DNA from: Fibrobacter sp.
Lineage (GTDB): Bacteria > Fibrobacterota > Fibrobacteria > Fibrobacterales > Fibrobacteraceae
Assembly: GCF_017551775.1 (NCBI RefSeq)
Contig: NZ_JAFZKX010000076.1
Coordinates: forward strand, 1-64,000
DNA length: 64,000 nucleotides
Reading direction: 5' to 3'
Shown: piece after piece, positions 1-8,791 of the stretch
Position numbering within the stretch: position 1 is the stretch's first letter
How the letters are laid out: the number at the start of each line of letters is the position of its first letter
The notes under the pieces: model-generated
The model's database searches: none
Seen by the model: only the letters and a program-made list of their open reading frames with translations
Told to the model about the DNA's origin: nothing
Program-made: the position numbers and the translations under genes

Positions 1-1
1 C

Positions 2-328
2 GATGGCGACGGCACGAAGTACATCGTGCTGCTCGATGCCGGGTACCCGGTGGCGACGTGCAGGTTCTTTGAGACTGCTCCCGGGCATGTGACGCTCGGG
101 CGGGTGGTCGTTCTGCCGGAATACCGCGGGCGCAAGCTGGGCGCGATGGCGGTTTGCGAGGCGGAAAAGTGGGTTGCAGAGTGTGGTTATTCCGTAATTG
201 ATATCGAAGGCCGCGTCGAGGCGGTACAATTCTACGAAAAGCTCGGTTATGCGCGTGTTGACGACTGTGTCGTCCGGAGCGGCGTGTTCGACTGCATCCG
301 CATGCGGAAACCCCTTTCGGCAAAGTAG
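2..328 (+). CDS. GNAT family N-acetyltransferase, C-terminal part (5' end outside window)
   Basis: The reading frame is open from base 2, so the gene begins upstream of the window. The visible 108 residues hold the acetyl-CoA binding segment of the GNAT fold: a hydrophobic strand followed by PEYRGRKLG (the R/Q-x-x-G-x-G/A pattern) and a helix. Near the end is the usual FYEKLGYARV strand-helix-strand close. Family knowledge: such enzymes transfer an acetyl group from acetyl-CoA to an amine or protein N terminus. The substrate cannot be inferred here. The stop lies 46 bp before purB. Confidence 0.85.
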   Translation, partial: DGDGTKYIVLLDAGYPVATCRFFETAPGHVTLGRVVVLPEYRGRKLGAMAVCEAEKWVAECGYSVIDIEGRVEAVQFYEKLGYARVDDCVVRSGVFDCIRMRKPLSAK

Positions 329-345
329 TTTTTTTCTAAATTTAC

Positions 346-366
346 CCTTGTAAAATTCAAACAAGG
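346..366 (+). promoter_or_regulatory. 5' leader hairpin before purB
   Basis: A 6-bp inverted repeat, CCTTGT (346-351) and ACAAGG (361-366), lies just upstream of the purB ATG at 375. Its right arm contains the AAGG that is the best ribosome-binding candidate. Upstream is TAAATTTA (337-344), a near match to the TANNTTTG box seen at other promoters here. The stem may influence translation initiation; this is inference. Confidence 0.3.
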
Positions 367-374
367 ATAAAAAC

Positions 375-1817
375 ATGCGCGATCAGTTCGAAAGCCCGCT
401 TATCAAGCGTTACGCCAGCAAGGAAATGAGTTTCATCTTCAGCCCGCAGTACAAGTTCCAGACTTGGCGCAAGCTGTGGATTTACCTCGCCGAATCCGAA
501 ATGGAACTCGGCCTCCCGATTACGCAGGAGCAGGTGGACGAACTGAAGGCCCACGAGAAGGACATCAACTTCGAAGTCGCCGAAGAAGAAGAAAAGCGCC
601 GCCGCCACGACGTGATGAGCCACGTCTACGCCTACGGCGTCCAGTGCCCGAAGGCCAAGGGCATCATCCACCTCGGTGCGACGTCTGCATTCGTGGGCGA
701 CAACACCGACCTTATCCAAATGCAGCAGGCCATGATCCTCGTCCGCAAGCGCCTTTGCCGCGTGATGGACAAGCTTTCCAAGTTTGCGATGGAATACAAG
801 GACATGGCCCAGCTCGGCGCCACGCACTTCCAGGCCGCCCAGCTCACCACCGTGGGTAAGCGCGCTTGCCTCTGGCTCCAGGACATGCTCATCGACCTCG
901 AAGAACTGAACTTCCTCATCGAAGTGCTTCCGTTCCGCGGTGTGAAGGGCACGACCGGTACGCAGGCTAGCTTCATGGACCTGTTCAACGGCGACGAAGA
1001 AAAGATTATGGAACTCGACCGCCGCGTGACCGCCAAGGCCGGCTTCAAGCGCGTGCTCACCATCACCGGTCAGACCTACACCCGCAAGTGGGACAACCGC
1101 GTGAACCAGGTGCTCAGCTCCATCGCCCAGAGCCTCCACAAGTTTGCTACCGACATGCGCCTCATGCAGGGCGTGAAGGAAGTGGAAGAACCGTTCGAAA
1201 AGACGCAGATTGGCTCCAGCGCCATGGCTTACAAGCGTAACCCGATGCGCAGCGAACGTATCTGCTCCCTGGCCCGTTTCGTGATGGCTCAGGTGAACAG
1301 CACCGCCTTCACTCAGGCGACGCAGTGGTTTGAACGTACCCTCGATGACAGTGCCAACAAGCGCCTCGCCATTCCGGAAGCGTTCCTCGCTATGGATGCC
1401 ATGCTCATCATCGCCGAGAACGTGACGAACGGCCTTGTCGTTTATCCGAAGGTGATTGAAAAGCGCATCATGGCCGAACTCCCGTTCATGGCTACCGAAA
1501 ACATCATTATGGAAGGCGTGAAGAACGGCGGCGACCGTCAGGAACTCCACGAAGAAATCCGCGTGATGTCCATGGAAGCCGGCAAGGTCGTCAAGGAACA
1601 GGGCAAGGACAACGACTTGCTCGAACGCGTTCTCAAGAACGAGAAGTTCCAGAAGCTCGGCATCACCGAAGAAAAGCTCAAGGAAATTCTCGACCTGCGC
1701 AAGTTCGTGGGCCGCGCTCCGGGACAGGTCGTGAAGTTCGTGACCGAAGAAGTTCGCCCGGCTATCGACGCTGTGGCCGACTGGCAGAATATTGACGCTG
1801 GTGAGTTGAAGGTATAA
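375..1817 (+). CDS. purB: Adenylosuccinate lyase
   Basis: Length (480 aa) and sequence fit PurB of the fumarase/aspartase superfamily. It cleaves adenylosuccinate to AMP and fumarate, and SAICAR to AICAR and fumarate, in cytoplasmic purine synthesis. The superfamily signature loop is [10 protein letters not shown] at about residues 281-290. Earlier conserved segments are [10 protein letters not shown] and GTTGTQASF. Codon use is strongly biased to a narrow set, suggesting high expression. An intrinsic terminator follows at 1859-1890, so it is probably transcribed alone or with the upstream GNAT gene. Confidence 0.96.
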   Translation: MRDQFESPLIKRYASKEMSFIFSPQYKFQTWRKLWIYLAESEMELGLPITQEQVDELKAHEKDINFEVAEEEEKRRRHDVMSHVYAYGVQCPKAKGIIHLGATSAFVGDNTDLIQMQQAMILVRKRLCRVMDKLSKFAMEYKDMAQLGATHFQAAQLTTVGKRACLWLQDMLIDLEELNFLIEVLPFRGVKGTTGTQASFMDLFNGDEEKIMELDRRVTAKAGFKRVLTITGQTYTRKWDNRVNQVLSSIAQSLHKFATDMRLMQGVKEVEEPFEKTQIGSSAMAYKRNPMRSERICSLARFVMAQVNSTAFTQATQWFERTLDDSANKRLAIPEAFLAMDAMLIIAENVTNGLVVYPKVIEKRIMAELPFMATENIIMEGVKNGGDRQELHEEIRVMSMEAGKVVKEQGKDNDLLERVLKNEKFQKLGITEEKLKEILDLRKFVGRAPGQVVKFVTEEVRPAIDAVADWQNIDAGELKV

Positions 1818-1858
1818 GCCAAATCGCTTGCTTGTATATTTAGCTCTACAAAATTTTC

Positions 1859-1890
1859 GCCCAGCTAGTTCATGGCTGGGCTTTTTTTTT
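1859..1890 (+). terminator. Rho-independent terminator after purB
   Basis: GCCCAGC (1859-1865) pairs with GCTGGGC (1875-1881) and is followed by a run of T. It sits 42 bp after the purB stop. Confidence 0.9.
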
Positions 1891-2017
1891 GTTCAAAAAA
1901 ACAATTGTTAATTTTCTTTTTCTTATTTTTTTTGGACGTCCGTGATGAATTGGGGAAATATGTCTTATTTTGTTATAACATTCAGATAACGTTGTCTGAT
2001 TTTTTATAGGAGAAAAA

Positions 2018-3025
2018 ATGAAAAAAATGCTTATCGCCGTATTTGCGGTGGCTGCTTATTGTCTTGCGGCAAACCCAGCCCCGTATACAGGACTGTTGAA
2101 AAATCTTAATATTGCCACGTTTGGTATAAAAAAATATCAAAAACTCTATGGAAATGATGAACATGATCTTCCAGATAATGTGAATTATGCAACGCAATTT
2201 AGAAATTCGCTGGAAAATCATGTTTCTAAGAAGTATCCTGGAACGACATTTGAAGGCTCCTACTCAAATTCTAAATCAAAAGAGGTCACGATATCTTTTT
2301 TTTTAGAAGAAATACAAAACAACCATAATATCGTTATGTTTTCTGGGCACGGAAGTTCCGAATATGATGGAAGTACTGTTGTAAGGCATAATAAAGCGGT
2401 AATGTTTAATGGTAGAGTCTATGTTGAGGATATGATCTTTTCTGAGGCGACATATTATGTTTTTATGGATGCGTGCAATTTTCTAAGCTTCTATACGGAT
2501 GATTATGATCGAAAAAAATATGGTTTTTACTACAGGTATAGCGGTAATCGTGGGCTTGTAATAGATGAAAACACCGAATTTTCCCTCGATGACGCCGATG
2601 GCTGGGAGGACTCCCAGGATGCTAAGCCACAGAATTTGGCGTATGGTAGATTCAAAAATGCCTTTAAAAATGGCCTTCATGCGATGTTCGGCTTTTCTTC
2701 GTCGACTCCTATGTTATTGAAGGAAGGAACGCTCAAAGCGGATCCTGCTCTTTATGAAGCTTTTGCCCAAAAATGGGTCGATGAGGGCCTTCGAATTTGG
2801 CCGGCCTACAAATATGCTGTATGGAAGCATATATACAAGGAACGTTCCCGTGGTATTGAACCGGCTGTAATCTTTAGAAAGGGGACGGCGATTGGAAACG
2901 ATGGAAAAAGTCATTCGTTTAAGGGCTACTGCGAGTACTACAAATCCATTTACCAGGGTTCTATGAAGTCTGAATCATTAGCGTTGGGCAGAAAAAAGGC
3001 TGTCTATGGTTTCCCGTCATATTAA
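2018..3025 (+). CDS. Secreted protein with caspase/gingipain-like (clan CD) His/Cys dyad
   Basis: This 335-aa protein begins with a signal peptide (MKKMLIAVFAVAAYCLAA) after an AGGAG-type ribosome site. The core has the two hallmark segments of clan CD cysteine peptidases. One is a hydrophobic strand ending SGHGS (His111). The other is a strand ending YVFMDACNF (Cys153) about 40 residues later. Family knowledge: caspases, gingipains and clostripain share this His-Gly/Ala-Cys arrangement. It could be an active exported protease or a catalytically idle relative. The gene is much AT-richer than its neighbours, which suggests transfer. It is followed after 12 bp by another exported protein, probably in one operon. 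Confidence 0.6.
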   Translation: MKKMLIAVFAVAAYCLAANPAPYTGLLKNLNIATFGIKKYQKLYGNDEHDLPDNVNYATQFRNSLENHVSKKYPGTTFEGSYSNSKSKEVTISFFLEEIQNNHNIVMFSGHGSSEYDGSTVVRHNKAVMFNGRVYVEDMIFSEATYYVFMDACNFLSFYTDDYDRKKYGFYYRYSGNRGLVIDENTEFSLDDADGWEDSQDAKPQNLAYGRFKNAFKNGLHAMFGFSSSTPMLLKEGTLKADPALYEAFAQKWVDEGLRIWPAYKYAVWKHIYKERSRGIEPAVIFRKGTAIGNDGKSHSFKGYCEYYKSIYQGSMKSESLALGRKKAVYGFPSY

Positions 3026-3037
3026 TGAGGTCTTGCT

Positions 3038-4216
3038 ATGAATAAAATTATCACATCTGCTATCTTGGCCTGTTCTTTTGCTATGTCTGCAATGGCCGCT
3101 CCCGCAATTAACTTTTCCGACAACTCCAAGATATTCCTGAAGGAAAGGAGGGCTGTCGACGGTTATCGTACGAGGGATCTAGCCCAGAAGGGCTTGATGA
3201 AGAAGGGCTCGGAGAAGGATGCTTCCCGTGCTCCCGTTGTTTCTGTTTCTTCCGACGCTACGGATTTCAGCGCGATGGAAAAATCGCTCGTGCAGAAAAA
3301 GTACCATGTGTTCGACAAGACTGAAGACATCCTTGCTGCGGTTAATTATGAGACCGGAGCGAAGGTGGACGTGAATCTTGTTGAAAATAATCCGCAGGCT
3401 GCTGCTGCGGCTTTGATGTCGTCCCTGTTCCCCGGAGATGTCGCCAAACAGTTCGACTTCTTGGTGATGGATACCGAATTGGATGAGTTCGATGACGGTA
3501 CCTCCGAGATCGCGGAGTATATCTTCAATTTCGTCCGCGTGTTGAATAACCGAGTTGTCCGCGGGGCCGACAAGATGAGCATCTACGTTTCCGTGGATGG
3601 CGTGGCGGAAATGGTCGTTGTGCGCATGTCTAATTTGGAGGTTACAAACGAATATGTTCCGACCTCCGAAGACTACATGGAAAATATGACTGCGCTGAAC
3701 CAACTGATTTCTGAGAAATTTAGCGTGGCGTACTCTAATGTGGAACAGAAGACTGTCGCGATAAAGAATATTGATATCAACGGTGTCGCGGAAGCGTATT
3801 GCCAAGAAGAAAAGGATTCGACTGTCTACCAGCCGTGCCTTTCTTACTCGGCCGTGGTTGTCGTGGAAAATGGGGACCGCATTCCGTATATTTTTGACGC
3901 CCCGTACTTCAGTTCCTCGGTTGTTTTGGCTGATGGCAACAAATCTGTTGGCGATGATGCCGACGAAAAAGACAATGGCGTGAAGATTGTTGAAGTCCGC
4001 CGTGACATGGTCGCATTTGAACTGAAGAAGGGCGGCGATGCTGTTGTTGTCTTCTTTAACGCGAACGGAACCCGTGCAATGCGTGTGCGCGTAGAAAACG
4101 CGAGAGCCGGCTACAATGTTGTACGCGTTGACGCAACCAAGATTCCCCGTGGCCGTTACACGGTTACTGTGGAAGTGGACAAGAAGCGCGGCAGCAAGAG
4201 TGTCTGGCTGAAGTAG
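3038..4216 (+). CDS. Exported protein of unknown function, partner of the clan CD-like protein
   Basis: A 392-aa protein with a clear signal peptide (MNKIITSAILACSFAMSAMA, cleavage near AAPA). I do not recognise the family. The middle is an acidic alpha/beta region. The last 70 residues look like a beta-sandwich of the kind that ends many secreted FCB-group proteins, with VVFFNANGTRAMRVRVE and later IPRGRYTVTVEVDKK. Whether that end acts as a sorting domain cannot be judged. It starts 12 bp after the caspase-like gene, so the two are probably cotranscribed. A substrate, inhibitor or carrier role for that protein is possible but unproven. Confidence 0.55.
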   Translation: MNKIITSAILACSFAMSAMAAPAINFSDNSKIFLKERRAVDGYRTRDLAQKGLMKKGSEKDASRAPVVSVSSDATDFSAMEKSLVQKKYHVFDKTEDILAAVNYETGAKVDVNLVENNPQAAAAALMSSLFPGDVAKQFDFLVMDTELDEFDDGTSEIAEYIFNFVRVLNNRVVRGADKMSIYVSVDGVAEMVVVRMSNLEVTNEYVPTSEDYMENMTALNQLISEKFSVAYSNVEQKTVAIKNIDINGVAEAYCQEEKDSTVYQPCLSYSAVVVVENGDRIPYIFDAPYFSSSVVLADGNKSVGDDADEKDNGVKIVEVRRDMVAFELKKGGDAVVVFFNANGTRAMRVRVENARAGYNVVRVDATKIPRGRYTVTVEVDKKRGSKSVWLK

Positions 4217-4409
4217 AATAGACATTGTCTTGTAGAAATGAAGGGGTCGGCTTCCGGGTCGGCTCTTTTTTTGCATATGAAACGCATCGTTTTATATGTC
4301 GTTCTTGGCGTTTTTTTTGTCGTTTTATCGCACTGTTTTTTGGTAAAATACACGTTTTGCCGTGCTTGCGCGCGATTTATAATGTATATTGTTATGGAAA
4401 GGAGAAAAC
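4217..4409. other. Intergenic region, 193 bp
   Basis: Contains a T-run (4264-4270) preceded by GTCGGC repeated directly rather than inverted, so it is a poor terminator. A strong ribosome site, AAAGGAG, sits just before the ATG at 4410. No further gene is seen. Confidence 0.4.
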
Positions 4410-5015
4410 ATGGATATAAAAAAATGCAAGATTGAAAAGAACCGCGAGTGGTCTCAATCCACGCAAAAGAATTTGGCCTCGATGCTCGGTATTACGGCTG
4501 CGCTCTCGCTTTCGGGTGCAACATTGACGGCTTGTGGCGATGTGGTGGCTGGCGGGGATATTGAAACCATCGAATCGTCGTCGTCCGAACAGATAACCGA
4601 TGGTACGGGGCTAATTGATGAGGGTTGGCAGGATGTTTCATCGTCGAGTGAAAAAACGCCGAATTCGTCCAGCCTGGAGCCTACTAGCGGGATTTCGTCG
4701 AGCAGCATGGCGCCTCGGCCTATGTCCAGTAGCGAAATTTTGCAGCCGGGGATTCCACTACAGGAATCTTCCAGCAGCTACAAAATCGACACGCTTGAGG
4801 TGACTGCGGGCGAGGTCTATATTGAACCCGAATCGGGCTCGAATATCGATACCGGGCATCTGGAATCCAGTTCCTCGGTGGCGGAACCGTCGAGTTCTTC
4901 TGAACCGGAACCGCTGCCCGGCGACCCGATTGAAACTATACCAGTTGAAGTTGGACCGATTTTAGCGGGGGTTATCGAGAATACGCCGGTACGCATGGAT
5001 GAACCTGAGCAGTAA
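4410..5015 (+). CDS. Ser-rich lipoprotein, candidate radical SAM substrate
   Basis: The ATG at 4410 follows AAAGGAGAAAAC, a good ribosome site; an upstream TTG is less likely. The 201-aa product has a polar, Lys/Arg-rich leader of about 20 residues, then a hydrophobic segment ending in lipobox LTAC (Cys42). The long remainder is disordered and full of SSSS/SSSSE blocks with Glu and Pro. Ser-block linkers are common in Fibrobacter surface proteins. The next gene, 9 bp downstream, is a radical SAM/SPASM enzyme of peptide-maturase type. The lipoprotein is therefore the obvious candidate substrate. That is inference from position and composition; no modified residue is known. Confidence 0.6.
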   Translation: MDIKKCKIEKNREWSQSTQKNLASMLGITAALSLSGATLTACGDVVAGGDIETIESSSSEQITDGTGLIDEGWQDVSSSSEKTPNSSSLEPTSGISSSSMAPRPMSSSEILQPGIPLQESSSSYKIDTLEVTAGEVYIEPESGSNIDTGHLESSSSVAEPSSSSEPEPLPGDPIETIPVEVGPILAGVIENTPVRMDEPEQ

Positions 5016-5024
5016 TTTTCACCA

Positions 5025-6143
5025 ATGAATCTGGTTCTTTCTTTAACGGAACGGTGTAACCTTCGTTGCACCTATTGCTATTACAAGGTGAGTCACGAGG
5101 CGCGCAGTCTCGTGATGTCGAACGATGTTATGGAGGCGGCCATCCGGCTGGCCTTCGAACGTACGCTTTCGCTGAACCAGCGCTTTTTGAACATCACGTT
5201 CTTCGGTGGCGAGCCTCTGCTTTGCATGGACGCCATCCATAGGGGAGTGGAATTTGCGAAAAGTTTGGTACATGAGCGTTTTGGCGAAGACGTCTTGCTC
5301 GGGCCTCCGACTACGAATACTACGTCGCCCAAGTTCCGCCTGCGTTTTGCGGTCAACACGAATGCGACCCTGCTGGACGATGAGATCATCGATTACCTGA
5401 GACGCGAAAAGTTCCGCATATACCTTTCGCTTGATGGTCCGGAGGCGCACCACAACATCTGCCGCAAGCAGGTGGGCGGTGCGGGTTCCTTCAATTTGAT
5501 TGCGCCGCATATTCCGGTTCTTCGCGAACTGGATACGGTCGTCCTGTCCGTCGTGACCCGCGAGAATATGCATTCGCTTTCGGAGGCTGTCCGCTGGATT
5601 CAGGCGCAGGGGTTCAGGAACATGACTGCCGCTGTGGATTTTGATGGAAAGTGGACGGGGGAGGAATTCGACGTTCTCGCTGCGGAATACGAGAAACTGG
5701 CCGCGTTCTGGATTGAACTAAAGCGGAATAAGGTGCCGTTTTACCTGGGGACCATCCAGGACAAGCTGAAATTCCGCCTGACGGGGCAGCGCCACCGCAC
5801 GTCGAGCTGTCAGGTGGCCGAGGGCATTGTCGCCTGTGCCGCGAACGGGAACCTTTTCCCCTGCACGCGCTTTATCACGAGCAAGCCTGACGCTCCCTAT
5901 ATCTTGGGAAACGTATTCGACGATCCGGCTGCGATTTGGAGCGGGCCTGTCGCCCGCGATATCCTGGACTTCTTCAACCGGGACAAGGAAGATTGCGAGG
6001 GATGTGCCATCCGCTTCCGCTGTCATGCGCACGAATGCGCCTGCACGTCGTTCTACTCCACCGGCAGTATCCACGGGGTGTCACCCGAGGTCTGCACGCA
6101 CGAACGCATGCTCGCCGCGATTTGTGACGACGCGATAGTTTAA
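5025..6143 (+). CDS. Radical SAM/SPASM peptide-maturase-like enzyme
   Basis: The 372-aa protein starts directly with the radical SAM site: CNLRCTYC puts the three [4Fe-4S] ligands at Cys11, Cys15 and Cys18, followed by FFGGEPLL. The C-terminal third has the Cys-rich SPASM pattern for auxiliary clusters: CQVAEG, CAANGNLFPC, CEGCAIRFRCHAHECAC and a final CTHE. This layout is typical of enzymes that modify ribosomally made peptides or activate sulfatases. I recall an NCBI family named FibroRumin system radical SAM peptide maturase that would fit, but cannot test membership. It lies 9 bp after the Ser-rich lipoprotein gene, and hairpins follow it. Confidence 0.8.
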   Translation: MNLVLSLTERCNLRCTYCYYKVSHEARSLVMSNDVMEAAIRLAFERTLSLNQRFLNITFFGGEPLLCMDAIHRGVEFAKSLVHERFGEDVLLGPPTTNTTSPKFRLRFAVNTNATLLDDEIIDYLRREKFRIYLSLDGPEAHHNICRKQVGGAGSFNLIAPHIPVLRELDTVVLSVVTRENMHSLSEAVRWIQAQGFRNMTAAVDFDGKWTGEEFDVLAAEYEKLAAFWIELKRNKVPFYLGTIQDKLKFRLTGQRHRTSSCQVAEGIVACAANGNLFPCTRFITSKPDAPYILGNVFDDPAAIWSGPVARDILDFFNRDKEDCEGCAIRFRCHAHECACTSFYSTGSIHGVSPEVCTHERMLAAICDDAIV

Positions 6144-6182
6144 AATGGAGAGTCGTGGGGGCGGTTGCCCGTGAGCAACAAA

Positions 6183-6244
6183 CGACCGGTATTAACCGGT
6201 CGCCGTTAATCTGTGAACAAAAAGCGACCGGTATCAACCGGTCG
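6183..6244. repeat. Two near-identical palindromes with CGACCGG arms
   Basis: CGACCGGTATTAACCGGTCG (6183-6202) and CGACCGGTATCAACCGGTCG (6225-6244) are two hairpins differing by one loop base, 22 bp apart. They lie between the convergent genes ending at 6143 and 6308. No T-run follows either. A bidirectional transcription end or a short repeat family is possible. Confidence 0.7.
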
Positions 6245-6262
6245 TGTTTGCGAGAGCGAGTG

Positions 6263-6290
6263 CATTCCGGAGTAATTTAATGCCGGAATG
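6263..6290. repeat. Third hairpin in the same convergent intergenic region
   Basis: CATTCCGG (6263-6270) pairs with CCGGAATG (6283-6290) across a 12-base loop, 17 bp before the 3' end of the minus-strand peptidase gene. It may help end transcription from either side. Confidence 0.6.
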
Positions 6291-6307
6291 TAGCGCGAGC
6301 GGTCGCA

Positions 6308-7252
6308 TCAGGAGCAGCGGAGCGTCTGTCCGATTCGGAGGATCGACGTGCGCTTGATGCCGTTCAGGCGGCAGAGTTTCTCGATGGTGGTTCCGTACTT
6401 GATGGCGATTTTCCCGAGGGTGTCGCCCGGACGGATCTTGTGGTAACGGTGCTTCGAGAGTTCTTTCTGGATAGCGTTGTGGCTCTCGACCGCGCTCGCG
6501 ATGGAGAAATGATCCGTATTTTCGAGGAGCGTGCCTTCTTCGATGTTGAAAACGGTAGCCGGGTCGATGTTCACTTCGCCGTAGCGGATTTCGAAATGCA
6601 GGTGCGGCCCGCTCGAACGGCCGGTGTTTCCGCCCCATCCGACGAGCTGTCCGCCTTCGACGGTGTCGCCCACGTTGACGAGGCGCTTTTTGAGATGGCC
6701 GTAAAGGGTGCGGGTGCCGTTTTCGTGTTCAATCATTACATAGTGGCCGTAGCCGCGGCGATTGTACTTGGAGACGACAACTTTACCGGGGTAGGCGGCG
6801 ACGATGGAATCGCCAATAGTAATATGCATGTCGACACCCCTGTGCAGGCGGTGCTTGCGGATGCCGTAGGGCGAATTCATGCGGGTCCCGTGGATGGTCG
6901 GGAAATGCGCTCCGCTGAAATCCAGGAATTGGACGGCGTCCGCTTCGAGGTTCGATTCTTGGAGGGAGTCCAGCTCTTCGGAGTCTTCGGGCTCTGCGCT
7001 GGCGACATTTTCTTCAGAGCCGGCTTCTTCGGCATTTTCGGTATTGGCTGCGCTTACGTCGTCGGACTTGTTTTCGGCAATAGCATCCGAGACCGTATTC
7101 ACGGTGGAGGCGGCGTTCAGCGTGGAATCAGCGATAGCGCCTTTCTGGAGTGCCTCGTTTTCGGCAGTCGATGCCATAGCCAGCACATCGTTCGCTGTAG
7201 AAATAGCGGGCAGCATGGCTATACTGAGTAAGAATGCTTTCACGAATTTCAT
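6308..7252 (-). CDS. Exported M23-family peptidase with C-terminal LysM
   Basis: The start at 7252 is chosen because it gives a signal peptide (MKFVKAFLLSIAMLPAISTA); an upstream in-frame codon would add 13 polar residues. The 314-aa product has an acidic Ala/Glu/Asp-rich linker (about 25-100). The M23 (LytM-type) domain carries zinc motifs HRGVD (about residue 137) and PHLHFE (about 217), so all ligands are present. A single LysM domain (about 271-313, RPGDTLGKIAIKYGT) should bind peptidoglycan. Likely role: endopeptidase trimming peptide crosslinks during growth or division. It is divergent from a second M23 gene at 7433. Confidence 0.88.
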   Translation of the reverse strand: MKFVKAFLLSIAMLPAISTANDVLAMASTAENEALQKGAIADSTLNAASTVNTVSDAIAENKSDDVSAANTENAEEAGSEENVASAEPEDSEELDSLQESNLEADAVQFLDFSGAHFPTIHGTRMNSPYGIRKHRLHRGVDMHITIGDSIVAAYPGKVVVSKYNRRGYGHYVMIEHENGTRTLYGHLKKRLVNVGDTVEGGQLVGWGGNTGRSSGPHLHFEIRYGEVNIDPATVFNIEEGTLLENTDHFSIASAVESHNAIQKELSKHRYHKIRPGDTLGKIAIKYGTTIEKLCRLNGIKRTSILRIGQTLRCS

Positions 7253-7432
7253 GTCGGGTTCAATAGTAGAAAAAACATATGATTTCTGCAAGATTGCCTA
7301 TCTTCAAAGGATTGACAGAATGTCTAAAATGCCGTTTTTCGCTCAAAAACGGGGTTTATTGTGGGCGTGTACGTGATATGGGATACGCTTTTTTTCTAGA
7401 TTTACGTAAAACGTTTTGTGGTAATTGCCCCG

Positions 7433-8782
7433 ATGATTCTCAAAAAATTTGCTTTTTTCGCCATTGTAGTGTCTTTTGCGTCCGTTTTTTCCGGATGCCA
7501 TGAGGAAGAAAAAATAGCGGAACTCCGGAAGGAAATTTCGGTTCTCGAAATGCGGACCGACTCTCTCGAGACCGCGGTCCAGACTATGGGGGGCGTCAAG
7601 CCGCTTTCTATTATCGTTGATACGGTCCGCGCTGGCGAGGGGCCGTTCCATTTGTTCCAGCGCCTCGATTCGCTGAGGTGGATTGGTGTCGAAAACAAGG
7701 ATAAGAGCTACGCCAATGATTTGGGCAAGGTATATTCCGCCATGCAGGATAGCGTGGAATTCAAGCTTCGCGTGGGCGAGAAATTTTATATAGCGGTCGA
7801 TGCGGACGGACATGTGCAGCGCTTCCGCTATGCGCCTAATGTTATCACATCGCATGTAGTTGTTAATACGGATGCTGGTTATGCCTACAAACTTATCGAA
7901 AAGCCGGTCGTAAAGAAGCAGTCTGTATACGAGGGGGCCCTCGAAGAGGGGAGTACCCTGAACGGCATCCTCTTGAAGGTGGGCATTCCGCGCCGCATGG
8001 TCGGTATCGTGAGCGGGGTCCTTCAGTGCAAGGTGGCTTTCCCGCTGGCGCGCAAGGGCGATCGCTTCCGCATTCTGCTCGAGGATTCGTATTACAACGA
8101 TACCTGGGTTGCGGGTAAGGTCGTATATGCGGAGTTCGACGGGCGTATCGTTGGGCATCACGAGGCCTTCCGTTACGAGGATGCCGACCCGAAGAGTTCC
8201 TATAACGCCCACTATACGGAATCCGGCGACGCACTGGTCTTTGACGGGTTGCGCTACCCGCTCGAACACCTTCGCATAACGAGTTCCTTCGGTTCGCGTG
8301 TGCACCCGATTACGGGCCGCGTGACGGTTCATTATGGCGTGGATTACGGTGCCCCGACGGGGACTGTCGTGCATGCGGTCGCGGAAGGTGTCGTGACGGT
8401 TTCGGGTTACGATGACCTGAGCGGCAACAAGATTGCCATCAAGCACAGGGACAACACGACCAGCTGGTACATGCACCTTTCGGCGCGCGGTGTGGGTGTG
8501 GGGGCGAAGGTCTCCGCGGGCCAGGCCATCGGGCGCGTCGGTTCTACGGGCCGCAGTACGGGTCCGCACCTGCATTACGGGTTCAAGAATGCGCAGGGCT
8601 CATGGATAAACCCGCTTTCGAAGACGATGATTGCTACTCCGAAGCTTTCGGGTGAACGCCTTGCACGCCTCAAGGCGCAGGTGATGGACATCCGCGGGCA
8701 GATAGACCTCACTCTCGCCGCTCCTGCGGTGAAGGTAAACGATACGACCGATGTTATGGTACGCACCCGCGTGCTGCAGTGA
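7433..8782 (+). CDS. Lipoprotein M23-family peptidase
   Basis: The ATG at 7433 gives a lipoprotein signal, MILKKFAFFAIVVSFASVFSGC (lipobox FSGC); a GTG five codons upstream is possible but unneeded. The 449-aa protein has a short coiled coil after the lipid anchor (about 25-50). A central region follows, resembling the N-terminal part of cell-division-type M23 peptidases. The catalytic domain carries HYGVD (about residue 303) and PHLHYGF (about 377), with both zinc motifs intact. Likely function: murein DD-endopeptidase held at a membrane. It shares a 180-bp divergent promoter region with the LysM-containing M23 gene. Confidence 0.88.
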   Translation: MILKKFAFFAIVVSFASVFSGCHEEEKIAELRKEISVLEMRTDSLETAVQTMGGVKPLSIIVDTVRAGEGPFHLFQRLDSLRWIGVENKDKSYANDLGKVYSAMQDSVEFKLRVGEKFYIAVDADGHVQRFRYAPNVITSHVVVNTDAGYAYKLIEKPVVKKQSVYEGALEEGSTLNGILLKVGIPRRMVGIVSGVLQCKVAFPLARKGDRFRILLEDSYYNDTWVAGKVVYAEFDGRIVGHHEAFRYEDADPKSSYNAHYTESGDALVFDGLRYPLEHLRITSSFGSRVHPITGRVTVHYGVDYGAPTGTVVHAVAEGVVTVSGYDDLSGNKIAIKHRDNTTSWYMHLSARGVGVGAKVSAGQAIGRVGSTGRSTGPHLHYGFKNAQGSWINPLSKTMIATPKLSGERLARLKAQVMDIRGQIDLTLAAPAVKVNDTTDVMVRTRVLQ

Positions 8783-8791
8783 TTTTGAATT

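Noticed and set aside
357-1550. Long minus-strand open frame opposite purB
   Set aside because: Antisense shadow of a highly biased gene; product is low-complexity, His/Glu/Val-rich, with no recognisable fold.
4240-4270. Possible terminator after the exported protein gene
   Set aside because: A T-run is present but the repeated GTCGGC is direct, not inverted, so no convincing stem forms.
4560-4920. Ser-coding TCG/AGC blocks as a DNA repeat array
   Set aside because: The blocks use mixed Ser codons and irregular spacing, so they reflect protein-level composition, not a DNA repeat.
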